Source of the DNA: Nodosilinea sp. PGN35
GTDB lineage: Bacteria; Cyanobacteriota; Cyanobacteriia; Phormidesmidales; Phormidesmidaceae
DNA: 64,000 bases
Direction: 5' to 3'
NCBI RefSeq assembly: GCF_029109325.1
Contig: NZ_JAQKQJ010000002.1
Location: 186,001 to 250,000, forward strand
This document shows positions 8,943-17,874 of this stretch, in pieces. Under the pieces are notes generated by a model that was not told the origin of the DNA, made no database searches, and saw nothing but the letters and a program-made list of their open reading frames with translations. The translations under genes were made by a program, and so were the position numbers. The first letter of the stretch is position 1. Each line of letters begins with the position of its first letter.

Positions 8943-9249
8943 GATGTAAATCGCGATCGTAGGAGCAGCGAATGTCGCCAATTAGCTTATCCCAGATTTG
9001 AGAACTGGAGCGTTTTTTTGGCAGATTTTTGACCGTGTATGGCGAACCGTAAACTGTCTACGGCAAGAACCCCATGGCCAGCAAAATTCTGCTGCCGCTA
9101 AATTGGCCTAATTGATTCGCGAGCGGCGCAAAATCAGGCCAGAGACCCATTCCCCAAAGGGGCTGATTCCCTGAGCCTGAAGGAGCGTTGGGCAAGCTCT
9201 GCCAGATCGCCGTTCTCGCGGTCGGCGGCGGCGACTATTTAAAGTTCTG
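8943..9249. other. Intergenic region
   Basis: A 307-bp gap between the recombinase-like gene stop and the M23 peptidase start, both on the minus strand; it should contain the peptidase promoter. I see only short open frames and a short CCCC/GGGG inverted repeat near 9150. Confidence 0.4.
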
Positions 9250-10554
9250 TCAAAACACCAGCACCAGTTCAACCCACCAGTCGTTCTCCTGACGCAAAAT
9301 TTGAATCTCGCGGATAAACTCGCGAAAGAAGAAGCGGCGCTCGGTCTCAGACAGGTCGAGCCAAAACTGGGGAATCGATACCGACTGGGATAGCTCTTGC
9401 AGGTTTACCGGGGGCAGCTGGGCGAGCTGCTGGTGCAGCATCGAGATCTCACCCCTCAGCTTGTAGCGGCGCAGCGCCAGGGTTTCAGCATCGAGCAGGC
9501 CGGATTCCTCCAGGGCAGGCAGCTGGGCGATCGCGGCTTCCTTCGCCGCAATCTCTCCCTGCAAACCGGTGCCGGGGGCGGGGGCACCGGGGGGAATGCT
9601 GGCCGTAAACTGGGCCACCGCCTGGGGCAGTTCACGGCAGATCTGAGCCACAATGCGATTGAGCGCCTCGTCGTAGGGGAGCGCCGGACAGCGGGGCGTT
9701 TTGGGACAGCCGCTGGGCCGCAGGTAGAGGTAGGTTTTGGCCTGACCCCTGGGTGTGTTTTTGGGGGTGGTTTTGGAAATGGTCAGGGGTTGCCGGCACG
9801 CCTGGCAGATGACGAGGCCCGCCAGCGATCGCGGGGCTGCCGCCGTCCTCGGCGGCAGGGGTCGGTTGCGGCGCAGCAGGCGATCGATCTGGGCCGCCTC
9901 TTCGCGGCTGATGATGGCAGCGTGGGTGTCGCGCAGAACCTGGCCATCCTGATATTTCAGGTCGCCCCGGTACACGGGGTGGGTGAGCCAGCGCCGCCCG
10001 GTAGACACCGAAATGCGCTTGCCCAATTTGCCCTCGATGAACCGCACCGCCCCCCGCAGCGAGCCGTAGAGCAAAAATTCGTTGACGAAGGCGGTGACCA
10101 CCGGGGCCGTGGCGCGATCGATCAGGTAGCGGCCCTGGCCGCGACGGTAGCCGTAGGGGGGCTTGCCCGGCGGCGGTAGGGCCTGGAGACGGCGGCGGGC
10201 GTGGCCCTCGCGCAGGCGCAGGCGGCGCTGTTGAACCGAGAGGTTGGCTCCCTGCAACAGGCCCTCTGAGGCGATCGCGCCACTCTCTACCGTGACCACT
10301 TCAGCCCCGGCAGCTTCAATGGCCGCCACCCAGGAGCAAATCTCTTCGGGGTCGTTGCCCAGGGTGGCGAGGGTGTCCACTAAGACCCGATCGGCGGGGT
10401 GGGTTTGCAGGTCGGCCAGTAGGCGATCGCGCTCGGGTCGATAGCCCGGCTCCGTCGGCAGGGCCACATCGGTGTACACCCGCTCCACCGCTTCGAGCCA
10501 GCCTGGGGAAGCTGGGGCGATCGCGTCCCGGTAGCGGTAGGCAACCGTACGCAC
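9250..10554 (-). CDS. Serine-recombinase family protein with degenerate catalytic domain
   Basis: A 434-residue protein with the layout of a large serine recombinase: an N-terminal resolvase-like fold (1-100), a recombinase domain (about 125-235; PYGYRRGQGRYLI, GSLRGAVRFI), a zinc ribbon (CQACRQPL, then C-x5-C in GCPKTPRCP, about 250-290) and a C-terminal coiled coil. The catalytic region is altered: where active enzymes read Y-x-R-x-S the sequence reads YRYRD, and the usual LDRLSR arginine motif reads LATLGN. It therefore probably cannot form the phosphoserine intermediate. Related to XisF-like recombinases by architecture; a retained DNA-binding role is inference. The start is GTG, 3 bp after the stop of the gene upstream. 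Confidence 0.8.
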   Translation of the reverse strand: MRTVAYRYRDAIAPASPGWLEAVERVYTDVALPTEPGYRPERDRLLADLQTHPADRVLVDTLATLGNDPEEICSWVAAIEAAGAEVVTVESGAIASEGLLQGANLSVQQRRLRLREGHARRRLQALPPPGKPPYGYRRGQGRYLIDRATAPVVTAFVNEFLLYGSLRGAVRFIEGKLGKRISVSTGRRWLTHPVYRGDLKYQDGQVLRDTHAAIISREEAAQIDRLLRRNRPLPPRTAAAPRSLAGLVICQACRQPLTISKTTPKNTPRGQAKTYLYLRPSGCPKTPRCPALPYDEALNRIVAQICRELPQAVAQFTASIPPGAPAPGTGLQGEIAAKEAAIAQLPALEESGLLDAETLALRRYKLRGEISMLHQQLAQLPPVNLQELSQSVSIPQFWLDLSETERRFFFREFIREIQILRQENDWWVELVLVF

Positions 10555-10557
10555 CGC

Positions 10558-10971
10558 CTAAAACGCCAGCTGGAGGGCTTCACGCAGGGCCAGGGCCCGG
10601 TCGTCGTCCTCGCTGGCCACAATGATCATTACGGTGGTGATGTCCGCCGGGTTTTCGACGCAGACCAGCACGGCGGTGACATCGTCAGAGCGCCCGGCCA
10701 TACTGGTGGCATCGTTTTGCTCCGGGGCCAACCCCTGAGAGAGTAGAGCGCGCTGCGCCTGACCAAGGCACTGGGCCGTATCCATCGCCAGCACCTGCCA
10801 GGCGTAGTACACCCCCGGTGGGCTGGCCTGCACCCCTGGGGTGACCGCCGCCAGCCCCAGCCCAGAGACCAAAACCGTTAGCCAGTAGGTTGCCAATGCC
10901 ATCCGCGCTGCCCGTGAACTGCCGCCTTGAGAGTCAGTGTCGCCAGGGGTTAACCCGGCTGTGCTGATCAT
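10558..10971 (-). CDS. Hypothetical exported protein
   Basis: About 137 residues. A hydrophobic segment (ALATYWLTVLVSGLGLAAV) ending near GVQA looks like a signal peptide. The mature part has alternating hydrophobic strands and helices (AWQVLAMDTAQCLGQAQRAL, TAVLVCVENPADITTVMIIV) resembling a small ferredoxin-like alpha/beta domain. In-frame starts exist at 11022 (ATG), 10971 (ATG) and 10902 (ATG); 10971 is a compromise. The stop is 3 bp before the recombinase GTG, so the pair is likely cotranscribed. The family is not recognised. Confidence 0.6.
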   Translation of the reverse strand: MISTAGLTPGDTDSQGGSSRAARMALATYWLTVLVSGLGLAAVTPGVQASPPGVYYAWQVLAMDTAQCLGQAQRALLSQGLAPEQNDATSMAGRSDDVTAVLVCVENPADITTVMIIVASEDDDRALALREALQLAF

Positions 10972-11148
10972 ACTCCCTGGGCTCAGATTCAACCGTTGCT
11001 CCGGCCAATCGCCCAGGGGCATGGCAATATGGGTGGAAAGACAGGTGCCGGGTGTTAGGCAGTGGGTTTAGATACAGGCTTACCGCCCAGGGGCTAAATT
11101 CGCCCAACACCCGACACCCACCCCCTTGATCTCCTAGAGGCCATTCCG

Positions 11149-12111
11149 TTGCAGATTACATTTTTGGGCACCAGTTCTGGCGTGCCAACCCGCGCCCGCA
11201 ACGTCTCGAGTGTGGCCCTGCGGCTGCCCCAGCGGGCCGAGGTGTGGCTGTTTGACTGCGGCGAGGGCACCCAGCACCAGTTTTTGCGCAGCGAATTTAA
11301 GTCGAGCCAGATTCGCCGCATCTTTATCACCCACATGCACGGCGACCACATCTTTGGCCTGATGGGGCTGCTGGCCAGCTGCGGCCTGGCGGGCAACCGG
11401 CAGCAGCGTATCGATATCTACGGCCCCAAGCCCCTCAACGATTACCTCCAGGCCAGCCGCCGCTACTCCCAAACCCACTTTTCGCTGCCGATCAAGATCC
11501 ACGCCGTGGAGCCGGGGCTGGTGTTTGAGGACGACGAGTTTCGCGTGTTTTGCGATCTGCTGGAGCACCGGGTGCCCGCCTACGGCTACCGGGTGGAGGA
11601 GCGCGATCGCCCCGGTCACTTCGACGTCAAGCGGGCTCAAGCCCTAGGCATTCCCTCGGGGCCAATCTACGGTCAGCTCAAGCAGGGGCAGCGGGTGAAA
11701 CTGGCCGATGGCCGCACGATTAACGGGGCCGACCTCTGCGGGCCAGATCTGGTGGGGCGCAAGCTGGTGTACTGCACCGATACCATTTACTGCGATCGCG
11801 CCGTCACCCTGGCCAGTCAGGCCGATGTGCTGATCCACGAAGCCACCTTTTCCCACCGCGACGCCGACCTGGCCTACCAGCGGCTGCACTCCACCTCAAC
11901 TATGGCGGCCCAGGTAGCCCTGGCGGCCCAGGTCAAGCAGCTCATTATGACCCACTTCAGCCCCCGCTACGCCCCCGGCAACGACATTCAGCTCAGCGAT
12001 CTGCTGGCCGAGGCGCGGGCCATTTTTCCCCACACTGCTATGGCCCACGACTTTATGATCTACGACATTCCGCGCCAGGGCGAGAAGGTGCTGGCCGCTG
12101 CCTCGCTCTAG
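11149..12111 (+). CDS. rnz: Ribonuclease Z (tRNase Z)
   Basis: A 320-residue metallo-beta-lactamase-fold endonuclease that removes the 3' trailer of pre-tRNAs in the cytoplasm, usually as a homodimer. The N-terminus [14 protein letters not shown] and the zinc motif H62-M-H64-G-D66-H67 ([12 protein letters not shown]) are diagnostic; the later ligands lie in CTDTIYCD and MTHFSPRY. The length matches the single-domain bacterial form. The start codon is TTG at 11149, supported by GAGG about 9 bases upstream and by exact agreement with the conserved family N-terminus. Confidence 0.96.
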   Translation: MQITFLGTSSGVPTRARNVSSVALRLPQRAEVWLFDCGEGTQHQFLRSEFKSSQIRRIFITHMHGDHIFGLMGLLASCGLAGNRQQRIDIYGPKPLNDYLQASRRYSQTHFSLPIKIHAVEPGLVFEDDEFRVFCDLLEHRVPAYGYRVEERDRPGHFDVKRAQALGIPSGPIYGQLKQGQRVKLADGRTINGADLCGPDLVGRKLVYCTDTIYCDRAVTLASQADVLIHEATFSHRDADLAYQRLHSTSTMAAQVALAAQVKQLIMTHFSPRYAPGNDIQLSDLLAEARAIFPHTAMAHDFMIYDIPRQGEKVLAAASL

Positions 12112-12149
12112 AGCCAAAAACTAAAAGCCTGGGTCTGGGGAGGGGCCGT

Positions 12150-12590
12150 CTAGCGCGGGTTGGCGGCGGGCTTACCCGACGCCGTGTTCAGCCGCTGCCG
12201 CAGGGCCGTCAAGTGGTGCTGGTTATCCACGGCGGTGCGGGGCATGGGGGCATCGGTGTTGGGCCAGGTGGGCAGATCGTTACAGGGGCAGAGTTCCGTC
12301 ATGGTGCCCGCGGTGGGAATCGCGATCGGCATTTCGCAGCGGGCACAGGGAGCCACATCCCAGGCGGGCGAAAGCATCGCGGCAATGCTCTGGGAGGTGC
12401 CTTTGAGGTGGCAGTTTTGACCGCTGGTCACCATGATGCGGTGCCAGCAGTCCTCAAAGGCCGGGCTGTAGCCGCCGTTTTCAAAAATTGGGTCGGGTAG
12501 ACATTCGCCTCGACCCTCGGCCAGGACAATTGGCTTGCCCAACTGAAACCAGTGGGCTAAAAAATTTCTAACTTGCTCCTGGGATGCCAT
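12150..12590 (-). CDS. Conserved cyanobacterial hypothetical protein with CxxC motif
   Basis: A 146-residue soluble protein starting MASQEQVRNFLAHWFQLGK. The central part has PCARCEMPIAIPT followed by LCPCNDL, a cysteine arrangement that could bind zinc. I recognise it as a widespread cyanobacterial family without known function. ATG at 12590 has AGGAG about 10 bases upstream and is preferred over the upstream start at 12632. It is convergent with rnz. Confidence 0.72.
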   Translation of the reverse strand: MASQEQVRNFLAHWFQLGKPIVLAEGRGECLPDPIFENGGYSPAFEDCWHRIMVTSGQNCHLKGTSQSIAAMLSPAWDVAPCARCEMPIAIPTAGTMTELCPCNDLPTWPNTDAPMPRTAVDNQHHLTALRQRLNTASGKPAANPR

Positions 12591-12632
12591 AGCTGCGAGA
12601 CTCCTGATTACGTTGCCGGGGGCTCTCCCCAA

Positions 12633-13137
12633 TCTAGCCAGGCCTGGCTAGCCAGGCCGTGGCTCAACCAGCCGGGGTGACCTGAGCCAGCGGTGCCGAG
12701 CCAGAGGGGACAAAGGGCTGCCAGTGCTCCTGTGACGCGCTCCTCTGGGACTTTAGAGGAGTCATCAGGGGCGATCTGACCCTCAAGAACCGGGGCTGTG
12801 GTTTCATCCTAGCGGCTGCCTGGGGAGGCTACGGGTATCTACGGATATTCTTCGGAAATTAAATTTAGCAAAACCCCTCTGGGGTAGGTTACTGCCCCTG
12901 CCCAGGGTGGGAGAATCCCCCTTGTTTCTCTGACCCCCGAGCCCTGCTCGACGCTGTCCTTGGCGGGGGCGTTGGGGCCGAGAGGTCAGCTGCCCCTGGC
13001 CGACAAATCGCTGGCGATCGCCCGGCTTTTGTCGCCACCCAACCCCTGGGCTATGGCCCTCTGGCCCTGCTTAACGAAAGTTTGCAGAGCCACCTTCCCA
13101 GCGCCAAAAGTGCCGCGTAACCGGATAAAGTAGCCCT
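12633..13137. other. Intergenic region with an 18-bp palindrome
   Basis: About 500 bp without a gene. It contains the perfect palindrome CTAGCCAGGCCTGGCTAG at 12634-12651, directly followed by a partial repeat of its left half, upstream of the minus-strand gene ending at 12150. The right part holds the promoter of the HEAT-repeat gene. No tRNA-like or riboswitch-like fold was recognised. Confidence 0.5.
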
Positions 13138-13893
13138 ATGTATGACGACGATCTCTCCACCCTAAACCCCGATCTGGAGTTTGCCGACCCCCTCGACGCC
13201 CTGGGCCCTGTAGACGAGGAGCAGGCCCCCCAGTTCGACCCCGAGGCGATGCTGCCCCTGCTAACCGCCGCCGACCCGCAGCAGCGCATGCTGGCGGCGC
13301 GGGCCTTTTGCGAGGTAGAAGATCCTCGGGCCGTGGCTCCCCTGACCACCCTGCTCAGCGATCCCTGCCCCCTGGTGCGGGTCAGTGCCGCCTACGCCCT
13401 GGGCCGCAACCCCGACCGTGCGGCCATAGAGCCGATCATTGCCCAGCTGGCTACCGACTGGAACGGCTACGTGCGCAAGGGTCTGGTGTGGGCCCTGGGC
13501 AACGCCCACGATGCGCGATCGCTGCTGCCGTTGATCGAAGCCCTGCGCACCGACATCTCCGCCGTGCGGCTATGGGCCGCCAGCGCCCTGGCCCAGATGG
13601 CCCAGGTGGGCTATGAGTCGGTAATCGCCGCCATTCCCCCGTTAATTGAGGGGCTGCGCCGCGACCCGGTACCGGCAGTACGCAGCAACTGCGCCTGGGC
13701 CGTGGGCCAGCTGTGCCGCGAACTGCCCTCCAATGTGGTCTACCACACGGCGATCGACGCCCTGATCGAAAGCTTCGCCGAAGAGAACGACCTGGGCGTG
13801 CGCGAAGACGCCCGCACCGCCCTGCTCAAGGTCGGCGACACCCGAGGGCTGCAAACCATTGAAGAAATTGAGCAGGACGGGTTTTTCTTTTGA
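13138..13893 (+). CDS. HEAT-repeat protein
   Basis: A 251-residue alpha-solenoid. After an acidic N-terminus (DDDLSTLNPDLEFADPLD), four to five HEAT/PBS-lyase-like repeats run from about 40 to 240, for example DPRAVAPLTTLLSDPCPLVR and DARSLLPLIEALRTDISAVR, each a paired helix with the conserved Asp/Pro/Val/Arg spacing. Cyanobacterial HEAT proteins include phycobilin lyases (CpcE/F) and NblB, but nothing here ties this one to bilins. A scaffold or protein-interaction role is the safe reading. Confidence 0.8.
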   Translation: MYDDDLSTLNPDLEFADPLDALGPVDEEQAPQFDPEAMLPLLTAADPQQRMLAARAFCEVEDPRAVAPLTTLLSDPCPLVRVSAAYALGRNPDRAAIEPIIAQLATDWNGYVRKGLVWALGNAHDARSLLPLIEALRTDISAVRLWAASALAQMAQVGYESVIAAIPPLIEGLRRDPVPAVRSNCAWAVGQLCRELPSNVVYHTAIDALIESFAEENDLGVREDARTALLKVGDTRGLQTIEEIEQDGFFF

Positions 13894-13946
13894 CGGAGCT
13901 TCGGGTCGGGGGAGATAGGCAGACGTACTTTGTGGTTAAAACGTTA

Positions 13947-13970
13947 GAACGTTCCAACGTTGGAACGTTC
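13947..13970. repeat. 24-bp perfect palindrome (AACGTT family)
   Basis: A perfect self-complementary 24-mer centred on CCAACGTTGG lies between the convergent HEAT-repeat and lptF/G-type genes. Related palindromes with the same AACGTT centre occur at 19719-19740 and 56686-56703, all intergenic. Confidence 0.75.
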
Positions 13971-14023
13971 CAACCTGCAACTTGCCAACCTGCTCCTAAA
14001 CTCTTCCCACCCCCGAGCAAGCC

Positions 14024-15190
14024 CTATTTAGACGCTCGAAACAGCAAATACAGACCGATCGCCAGCCCCAGTAGCGTCGGCAGCCAGGCCGACATAAACG
14101 GCGACAGCACCCCTACCTCGCCCATGGCGTTGGTAATAAAGGACAGCAGGTAGTAGCCAAAAATAATCACAATGCTGATGCCAAAGCTGGTGGCGCGGCT
14201 GGTGCGCTGGGGCAGCACCCCGATCGAGGCCCCCACCAGGCCAAACACCACGCACACAAAGGGCAGCGCGTACTTCTGCATAATGCGAATTTGCCAGCGG
14301 CGAATCAGCTTTTCGTCGCCGCTCTGGCGCACCAGCTCCAGCTGCTGGGTGGCCTCGGCGATGTTCATCTCGGTATCGTTTTTGGTGCGGCCCGCCAGGT
14401 CTAAAGGGGTGCGGGGCAGCTGCAATTCCTGGGTTTCAAAGGTAATGATGTTGCGGAAGGAGCCATCGGGGGCGACCACGTAGATGGTGCCGTTGTAGAA
14501 GGTCCAGGCGTTGCTCTCCACATCCCAGTTAGCCGATTCGGCGCTGACCACCTGGTTCAACCCCTCCTGGGAAAAGTCGAGGATGGTCAGCCCGTGCATG
14601 GTGGTGCCGTCGAAGCGGCGGGCGTAGAACTGGCGCTTGAGCTCCTGGGCGGCGGGGTCGTCGCTGGCGGGCTGAAACTCCTGGTAGAAAATATTGCGCT
14701 CCTGAAAGGGAGGCCGCTCTGACTTGAGGGCCTGCTCCAGGGTGATGGCGGCCCGATAGTTGGCGGCGGGGGTAATCAGCTCGTTAAACACAAAGGTGAG
14801 CCCCGTCACCAGCAGGCTGAGCACCACCGCCGGGGTAATGATGCGGCGAATGCTCACCCCCACCCCGCGCAGGGCGATCAGCTCGCTGTCGCTGGAGAAG
14901 CGGCTGTAGGTCATCATGGTGGCCAGCAGGGTGGACATGGGGAAGGCCAGCACAATGAACTCGGGCAGCTTGAGCACAAAGATCTGCACCGCCAGGGTAA
15001 TCGCCAGACCCGACTCGGTAATGCGGCGAATTAGCTCAAACAGCGCCCCGATGGAGATGCCAATGGAGGAAAACGCCCCAACGCCGAACAAAAAGGGCAT
15101 GGTCAGCTCTTTGGCAATGTAGCGATCCATTACCGTCAGGAGGGGGATGCCGGGGCGAGAGCGCACGGGAGTGGTAGAGGCTGAGGCCAT
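14024..15190 (-). CDS. LptF/LptG family permease (YjgP/YjgQ)
   Basis: A 388-residue inner-membrane permease of the Lpt machine that extracts lipopolysaccharide for transport to the outer membrane. Three N-terminal helices (about 20-125, including FIVLAFPMSTLLATMMTYSR), a periplasmic jellyroll-like domain (about 145-275; FYNGTIYVVAPDGSF) and three C-terminal helices (about 295-388) give the classic 3+3 topology. Cyanobacteria often have a single LptF/G-type permease, presumed to act as a homodimer. It lies 91 bp downstream of lptB on the same strand. Confidence 0.93.
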   Translation of the reverse strand: MASASTTPVRSRPGIPLLTVMDRYIAKELTMPFLFGVGAFSSIGISIGALFELIRRITESGLAITLAVQIFVLKLPEFIVLAFPMSTLLATMMTYSRFSSDSELIALRGVGVSIRRIITPAVVLSLLVTGLTFVFNELITPAANYRAAITLEQALKSERPPFQERNIFYQEFQPASDDPAAQELKRQFYARRFDGTTMHGLTILDFSQEGLNQVVSAESANWDVESNAWTFYNGTIYVVAPDGSFRNIITFETQELQLPRTPLDLAGRTKNDTEMNIAEATQQLELVRQSGDEKLIRRWQIRIMQKYALPFVCVVFGLVGASIGVLPQRTSRATSFGISIVIIFGYYLLSFITNAMGEVGVLSPFMSAWLPTLLGLAIGLYLLFRASK

Positions 15191-15281
15191 GGGGTGAGGG
15201 GTAGGGGAGGGGTAGGGGCGTTAGGGAGGGGTGGGGGAGAGGTTGGTGGCTTTGATGACGGGAGGGTTCGCCCTAGGATAA

Positions 15282-16010
15282 CTAGATGGCGAAGTCTTTG
15301 CCCAGGTAGTGCTCGCGCACTAGGGGGTTGCTGGAGAGATCGTCAGCATTGCCCGAGGCGAGAATTTGCCCGTCGCTCATGATGTAGGCGCGATCGATAA
15401 TCCGCAGGGTTTCGCGCACGTTGTGGTCGGTAATGAGAATGCCCATATTGCGATCGCGCAGTTTGGCCACAATCTCTTGAATTTCGTTGACGGCGATGGG
15501 GTCAACCCCGGCAAAGGGCTCGTCTAAAAACAAAAAGCTGGGGCCCTCGGGGCCAGAGGCCAGGGAGCGCGCTAGCTCGGTGCGCCGCCGTTCCCCCCCT
15601 GACACCTGAATGCCCAGGCTGTTGGCCACTTTTTCCAGGCGAAATTCTTTCAGCAGGTCTTGGAGGCGATCGCCGTACTCGTCGGGGGGCACCCGCGTCT
15701 GCTGCATGACCAGCAAAATGTTGTCGGCCACCGACAGATTGCGAAAGATGCTCGGCTCCTGGGCCAGATAGCCAATCCCCAGACGCGCCCGCTGGTGCAT
15801 GGGCAAATCGGTAATGTCAATCTGGTCGAGGCAGACCTTCCCCCCGTCGGGCCGCTCTAGACCGGTCGCCATGTAAAAGGTCGTAGTTTTGCCCGCCCCA
15901 TTAGGCCCCAGCAATCCCACAATTTCGCCCTGGGCCACCGACAGGCTGACCCGGTTGACCACCTGGCGCTTGCCGTAGGTCTTTTGAACGTTGTCAAGTA
16001 CGATTTTCAA
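15282..16010 (-). CDS. lptB: LPS export ABC transporter ATP-binding protein LptB
   Basis: A 242-residue ABC ATPase that powers the LptFG permease. Walker A GPNGAGKTT is at 35-43, the Q-loop is in YLAQEPSIF, the signature is VSGGERRRTELAR, and Walker B FLFLDEPFAGVDP is followed by an H-loop in ITDHNVRET. Length and motifs match LptB closely (MKIVLDNVQKTYGKR). The start is TTG at 16010 without a clear Shine-Dalgarno sequence. It is upstream of the permease and in the same orientation as the lptA-like gene at 19869. Confidence 0.95.
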   Translation of the reverse strand: MKIVLDNVQKTYGKRQVVNRVSLSVAQGEIVGLLGPNGAGKTTTFYMATGLERPDGGKVCLDQIDITDLPMHQRARLGIGYLAQEPSIFRNLSVADNILLVMQQTRVPPDEYGDRLQDLLKEFRLEKVANSLGIQVSGGERRRTELARSLASGPEGPSFLFLDEPFAGVDPIAVNEIQEIVAKLRDRNMGILITDHNVRETLRIIDRAYIMSDGQILASGNADDLSSNPLVREHYLGKDFAI

Positions 16011-16265
16011 GGGCGCAACCGGGCCAATGTAGTGCTTTTGAGCTTAGCAAATTGTATCAAAGCTCTTTGCCAGCCTAGGGATCTGCCCAGACTGGCAAGG
16101 TAACTCAATATAGCGTGGCCAGCCCGCGCCGGACAGCTCTGTCCGGCCCCTACCTAGCCCCTACCAAGAAGAGACGTTGCCGTTCTGGTGCATCCCCGTA
16201 TCCAGCAACGGCTAAAACCTGGCACCCTCGCCCCACCAGCCTATCGCCTTTAGACCGGCGGCCTT
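16011..16265. other. Intergenic region upstream of lptB
   Basis: About 255 bp that separate lptB from a MITE-like element. It should carry a promoter for lptB if the inverted-repeat element blocks read-through from the glycosyltransferase gene. No clear motif was identified. Confidence 0.4.
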
Positions 16266-16400
16266 CTAGTGTTCAGTCAAAAAAATAATGACGGGCGGCG
16301 TGACTTAGGGTTCACGGTTCACGGTAAGCGGTTTAAGGCGAGCCGTATACCGTTTACCGTAGACCGTCAACCCGTCACATTTAACTTGACTGAACACTAG
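16266..16400. mobile_element. MITE-like inverted-repeat element with heptad repeats
   Basis: A 135-bp element with 15-bp perfect terminal inverted repeats, CTAGTGTTCAGTCAA at 16266-16280 and TTGACTGAACACTAG at 16386-16400. The arms continue to pair imperfectly (TGACGGG near the left end, CCCGTCA near the right). Inside are degenerate seven-base repeats: GGTTCAC, GGTTCAC, GGTAAGC on the left and CCGTATA, CCGTTTA, CCGTAGA, CCGTCAA on the right. There is no coding capacity. Flanking TA-containing CTAG ends suggest mobilisation by an IS630/Tc1-like transposase, which is inference. The right end overlaps the glycosyltransferase stop codon. Confidence 0.75.
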
Positions 16401-17722
16401 GTTGATTTAACTGAAACCTGCCGTCTTGGCAGGGCGAGGGTAGCCCACAGCCTGGGGCGGGGCTGACTGAGCCGCTGAGAGCCACCGCTAGCCGCAAATA
16501 GACGAGCGAGGTGAGAAGCCTCGCGTTCAACGTTGTGCTGCTGGGCCACCTTTTTCAGCCCCGCCTGCCCCATGGTCTCCAGGGCTGTCGCCGGGGTGGC
16601 AAGGGCCGATCGCATAGCCGCTACCAGAGACTCGACGGAACCGGGCACCACCAACCAGCCGTTGACCCCGGTCTCGACCAGTTCAGGAATGCCCGCGATG
16701 GTGGAGGTGATTACCGGCCGACCGAGGGCCAGCGCCTCCATAATTACCACCGGCAGGCCCTCGGCAAAACTTGGCAGCACCAGAGCCTGAGCCCGCAGCA
16801 GCTCAGCCCGAACGGCTTCGCTAGAGGCCCAGCCGGTGATCGAAATACAGGCCTGTAGGTCGTAGGTGGTGATCAGCTGCTCGATCTGCGATCGCATCTC
16901 GCCATCGCCCACCAGAGTCACCGTAAACCGGTAGCCCTCGTTTACCAGCTGACTAACGGCCTCTAGCAGCAGCAAATGCCCCTTTTGCCCGCTGAGCCGT
17001 CCCACACAGACAAAGTGGGGCTGCTCTGGAATCGGCACAAATTCCTGCGCCAGGTAGGCCTGGTCTAGCCCGCAGCGCACCACGTGAATTTTGGGCCAGT
17101 CCTCTAGGGCCGCCCAGCGATACAGCTGACTCTTGCCAAAGGAGCTGACCGCCACCACAAATTCGGCGCGCTGGATTTTTTCGACCAGCGAAATGGCGCG
17201 CACTTTGTCGAATTCCTCTGGGCCGTGGGCGGTAAAGCTGTAGGGCGGGCCGCCCAGGGCGCGGCACAGCATCGCCACCGTTGTGGAGTTGGTGCCAAAG
17301 TGGGCGTGGACGTGGTCAATGCTGGCGGCCTCAAACCAGAGCAGCAGCACGCAGGCTTCGGCCAGGTAAGCCAGGTGGTAAAAGGCTCCAACTTCTTCTT
17401 TGAAGCCGAGTCTGAAGGCCAGGCCCAGGGCGACCCAAAAAGCCAGCGGTCGCTGCAGGGCAACCCGCCCTACCCCCGCCAGCAGGCTCGCCCAACGACG
17501 GTCTAAAACCACCTGGGTTTTGTTGAGTTCTTCCAGGTCGTCGGCGTCTACCAGCTCATCGGCGCAGGAGCGAATTGAGAACCGCACTATTTTTATGCCG
17601 CGGGATTCCAGGGCAACAATTTCACGGCGAATAAAGCTGTGGCTAACCTTAGGGTACTGATTGACCAGGTAGGCTATTGTTTTAGGCACCGGCTCAGTAG
17701 CGTCAAGTTGAGCGATCGACAT
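16397..17722 (-). CDS. Glycosyltransferase family 4
   Basis: A 441-residue GT-B fold glycosyltransferase. The N-terminal acceptor domain opens with IAYLVNQYPKVSHSFIRREI; the donor domain has VGRLSQKGHLLLLEA-type residues (CVGRLSGQKGHLLLLEA) and the retaining GT4 E-x7-E motif in EGLPVVIMEALALGRPVI. It is predicted to transfer a sugar from a nucleotide donor to a cell-surface polysaccharide or lipid. ATG at 17722 has AGGAAT upstream. The TAG stop lies inside the terminal repeat of the 16266-16400 element, so the last residues may be altered by that insertion. It is located between lptA-like and lptB genes, consistent with an envelope glycan role. Confidence 0.92.
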   Translation of the reverse strand: MSIAQLDATEPVPKTIAYLVNQYPKVSHSFIRREIVALESRGIKIVRFSIRSCADELVDADDLEELNKTQVVLDRRWASLLAGVGRVALQRPLAFWVALGLAFRLGFKEEVGAFYHLAYLAEACVLLLWFEAASIDHVHAHFGTNSTTVAMLCRALGGPPYSFTAHGPEEFDKVRAISLVEKIQRAEFVVAVSSFGKSQLYRWAALEDWPKIHVVRCGLDQAYLAQEFVPIPEQPHFVCVGRLSGQKGHLLLLEAVSQLVNEGYRFTVTLVGDGEMRSQIEQLITTYDLQACISITGWASSEAVRAELLRAQALVLPSFAEGLPVVIMEALALGRPVITSTIAGIPELVETGVNGWLVVPGSVESLVAAMRSALATPATALETMGQAGLKKVAQQHNVEREASHLARLFAASGGSQRLSQPRPRLWATLALPRRQVSVKST

Positions 17723-17874
17723 TTTTATTTATTCCTAGCGAATATGCCTGGATGGTGAGGGACAAAAACAATGCCGCCGGGTTGGATAGTGCTGCTAGTT
17801 AACCTAGAGAGAACAGACCGTTGTGGTTGGCATTTCCATCGGGCTAAGGTACTCAAAATTTGACCCTAAAACTC

